A DNA stretch of 64,000 bases, from assembly GCF_040026395.1 (NCBI RefSeq), contig NZ_CP157278.1, forward strand, positions 62,001 through 126,000. Direction: 5' to 3'. Positions 62,809 through 64,000 of the stretch are shown piece after piece; within the stretch, counting starts at the first letter, position 1, and each line of letters begins with the position of its first letter. The position numbers and the translations under genes are program-made. The notes under the pieces are model-generated. The model saw only the letters and a program-made list of their open reading frames with translations. It was not told where the DNA came from and did not search any database. This DNA comes from Pedobacter lusitanus. GTDB lineage: Bacteria; Bacteroidota; Bacteroidia; Sphingobacteriales; Sphingobacteriaceae.

Positions 62809-64000
62809 ATGTTACAAGCAAAGAAGATTATAAACACCACTTATCAGAAAATTAAAAACAATAGAACAATTATTTTATTGTTTTTAATTATCATCCTTTT
62901 TTCATATCAGGTCAGAGCTCAGTCCTCCGATTTTGTTTCTTACCATTTTAAAGCTGACACAATTAACATTGAGGGAGGCAAGACGTTTTCAAATTATCTT
63001 ATTATTAAGAATGCAGCTCTGTCCACAGTCGGCCTGGTAAGAAATGGGGTTAACGTAAATTTGGATAACGCGATTCTTAAACTTCCTGACACAATGATTA
63101 TCGAAGCTGGACAAACAAAATCTTTCCCCTTGAAATACTTTTCCGATGAACAGACTATTCAATCGAATATTCAATCTTTTGAAGTAAAGTTAAGAAGTAT
63201 TACGCGGAACATTAATGTGCAAAAATCAAGCAGTTTCTATACACAATTATTGAATGTCAGCGGCCTGGTGCTCGATGTACAGTCTTCAGAAATATACTTT
63301 GATCCGATTAGCAATAAAGCGGATCTTCAATTGCGTGTATTTAATAGCGGATTAATTCCTATTACATTTGATCTGGACCTATCGGGAATCCCTAAAGGAC
63401 AGGAGTTTCTGGGAACAAAAGGTAGGATGACACTTGCCGCAGGAACAGAAAAGATACTCCCTTTTGTTGCCATCAACAAATCAAGGAACAACGCCGCTGC
63501 CGACTTTCTAGTAACGATCAAAGCCGTTGATCAATCAGGTAACCAATTGTCTGTAAGAAGGCTAAGGATTATGACAGTCTCAAGTAACAGAAACCTTGTC
63601 CTCAATGAACAGGATATTTATTATAAAACGAGACCTAATACGCTTTCACTGAACTACATGAATGCAAATAATTTTAATTCTTTGCAGTTATTTGGCAATG
63701 GTAAGATTGATCTAAAAAAGAAACAGGAACTAGCTTACAATTTAAATCTTAATTACTCACCCTTGATTGGTGGCCGTATATATACATCAGATACTTATCT
63801 GGAATATAAGAACAAAAAATTGGCCATTAAAGGAGGAAATATATATGCAAACCTCGATTTTAATGTATATGGACGTGGAGTCAAAGGGACAGCCTTTTTA
63901 GGCCAGAATAAATCACTTAATGCTTATGTGCTGGAAAACAACAATTCGATATTCTCCAGTTTTGGAGCAGAAAAAAAAGGAGGAAATACCTTTGCCATAG
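62809..64000 (+). CDS. Large exported protein, N-terminal 397 residues (runs off window)
   Basis: The frame is open from ATG 62809 to the window end. It has an N-terminal signal segment (TIILLFLIIILFSYQVRAQ), then Ig-like or NEW3-like beta-sandwich stretches (about 45-270, with INIEGGKTFSNYLIIKNAA and LQLRVFNSGLIPITFDLDLS). From about 285 come alternating strands typical of an outer-membrane barrel (LNYMNANNFNSLQLFGNGKI, YNLNLNYSPLIGGRIYTSD, KGGNIYANLDFNVYGRG). I do not recognise a named family; an usher- or secretion-pore-like protein is one possibility. A TCACAT-N4-ATGTGA site precedes it. Confidence 0.75.
   Translation, partial: MLQAKKIINTTYQKIKNNRTIILLFLIIILFSYQVRAQSSDFVSYHFKADTINIEGGKTFSNYLIIKNAALSTVGLVRNGVNVNLDNAILKLPDTMIIEAGQTKSFPLKYFSDEQTIQSNIQSFEVKLRSITRNINVQKSSSFYTQLLNVSGLVLDVQSSEIYFDPISNKADLQLRVFNSGLIPITFDLDLSGIPKGQEFLGTKGRMTLAAGTEKILPFVAINKSRNNAAADFLVTIKAVDQSGNQLSVRRLRIMTVSSNRNLVLNEQDIYYKTRPNTLSLNYMNANNFNSLQLFGNGKIDLKKKQELAYNLNLNYSPLIGGRIYTSDTYLEYKNKKLAIKGGNIYANLDFNVYGRGVKGTAFLGQNKSLNAYVLENNNSIFSSFGAEKKGGNTFAI

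Noticed and set aside
1..64000. CRISPR arrays and rRNA genes
   Set aside because: No regularly spaced direct repeats, cas-like genes or rRNA-like sequence were seen on either strand.

Overview
The window comes from a member of the Bacteroidota, most likely Sphingobacteriaceae close to Pedobacter. The evidence is low-GC DNA, two SusC/SusD pairs, a FecI/FecR pair feeding a SusC with an STN domain, LytTR regulators, many lipoproteins with a Cys-Lys-Lys start, weak Shine-Dalgarno signals, and a Ku/LigD pair. The genus is inferred from protein style, not from a marker gene.

Layout. 1-3.0 kb: divergent Ku and LigD (non-homologous end joining). 3.05-6.0 kb: a decayed island in the 3' end of tRNA-Lys(TTT), with a duplicated tRNA end, an integrase stump, two cargo genes and a perfect 74-bp palindrome. 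6.1-11.3 kb: a Pif1/RecD-like helicase, a TMEM175-type channel and an FtsX/MacB-type permease. 11.5-25.0 kb: a probable ribosomally made and modified peptide (RiPP) locus. 25.3-33.0 kb: a SusC/SusD operon with three accessory surface proteins. 33.4-38.1 kb: ordinary genes (a small barrel protein, Mug glycosylase, a DUF2306 protein, a beta-helix protein). 38.2-43.3 kb: a scar zone with a truncated hydrolase, a decayed IS3 element, a second tRNA-end remnant, an intact LytS/LytTR pair and a broken ABC ATPase. 43.3-50.6 kb: FecI-FecR-SusC-SusD and a convergent LuxR-type regulator. 51-64 kb: secreted hydrolases (S41, M57 and papain-type peptidases, a GH18 enzyme, a polysaccharide deacetylase), a thioredoxin-fold lipid/periplasmic protein, a dehydrogenase pair, an IS256 remnant and a large exported protein that runs off the window.

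Most notable system. A 69-residue precursor-like peptide with a Gly-Gly leader site (14913-15122) is followed by a strong hairpin, a radical SAM/SPASM maturase resembling the three-residue-cyclophane (triceptide) enzymes, three tandem paralogues of an unfamiliar protein with an HxD...H pattern (candidate iron-dependent oxygenases), and a C39-peptidase ABC exporter translationally coupled to the third paralogue. The end of the putative core reads as three consecutive aromatic-X-X triplets (YDK, HDT, FLQ). Two large CarboxypepD_reg/beta-barrel outer-membrane proteins and two regulators (LytTR and membrane AraC) bracket the locus. I know of no described pathway with this exact composition.

A second signal is a 16-bp palindrome, TCACAT-N4-ATGTGA, found exactly four times between 56.8 and 62.8 kb, each upstream of an exported protein gene. 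This suggests a local regulon of secreted hydrolases.
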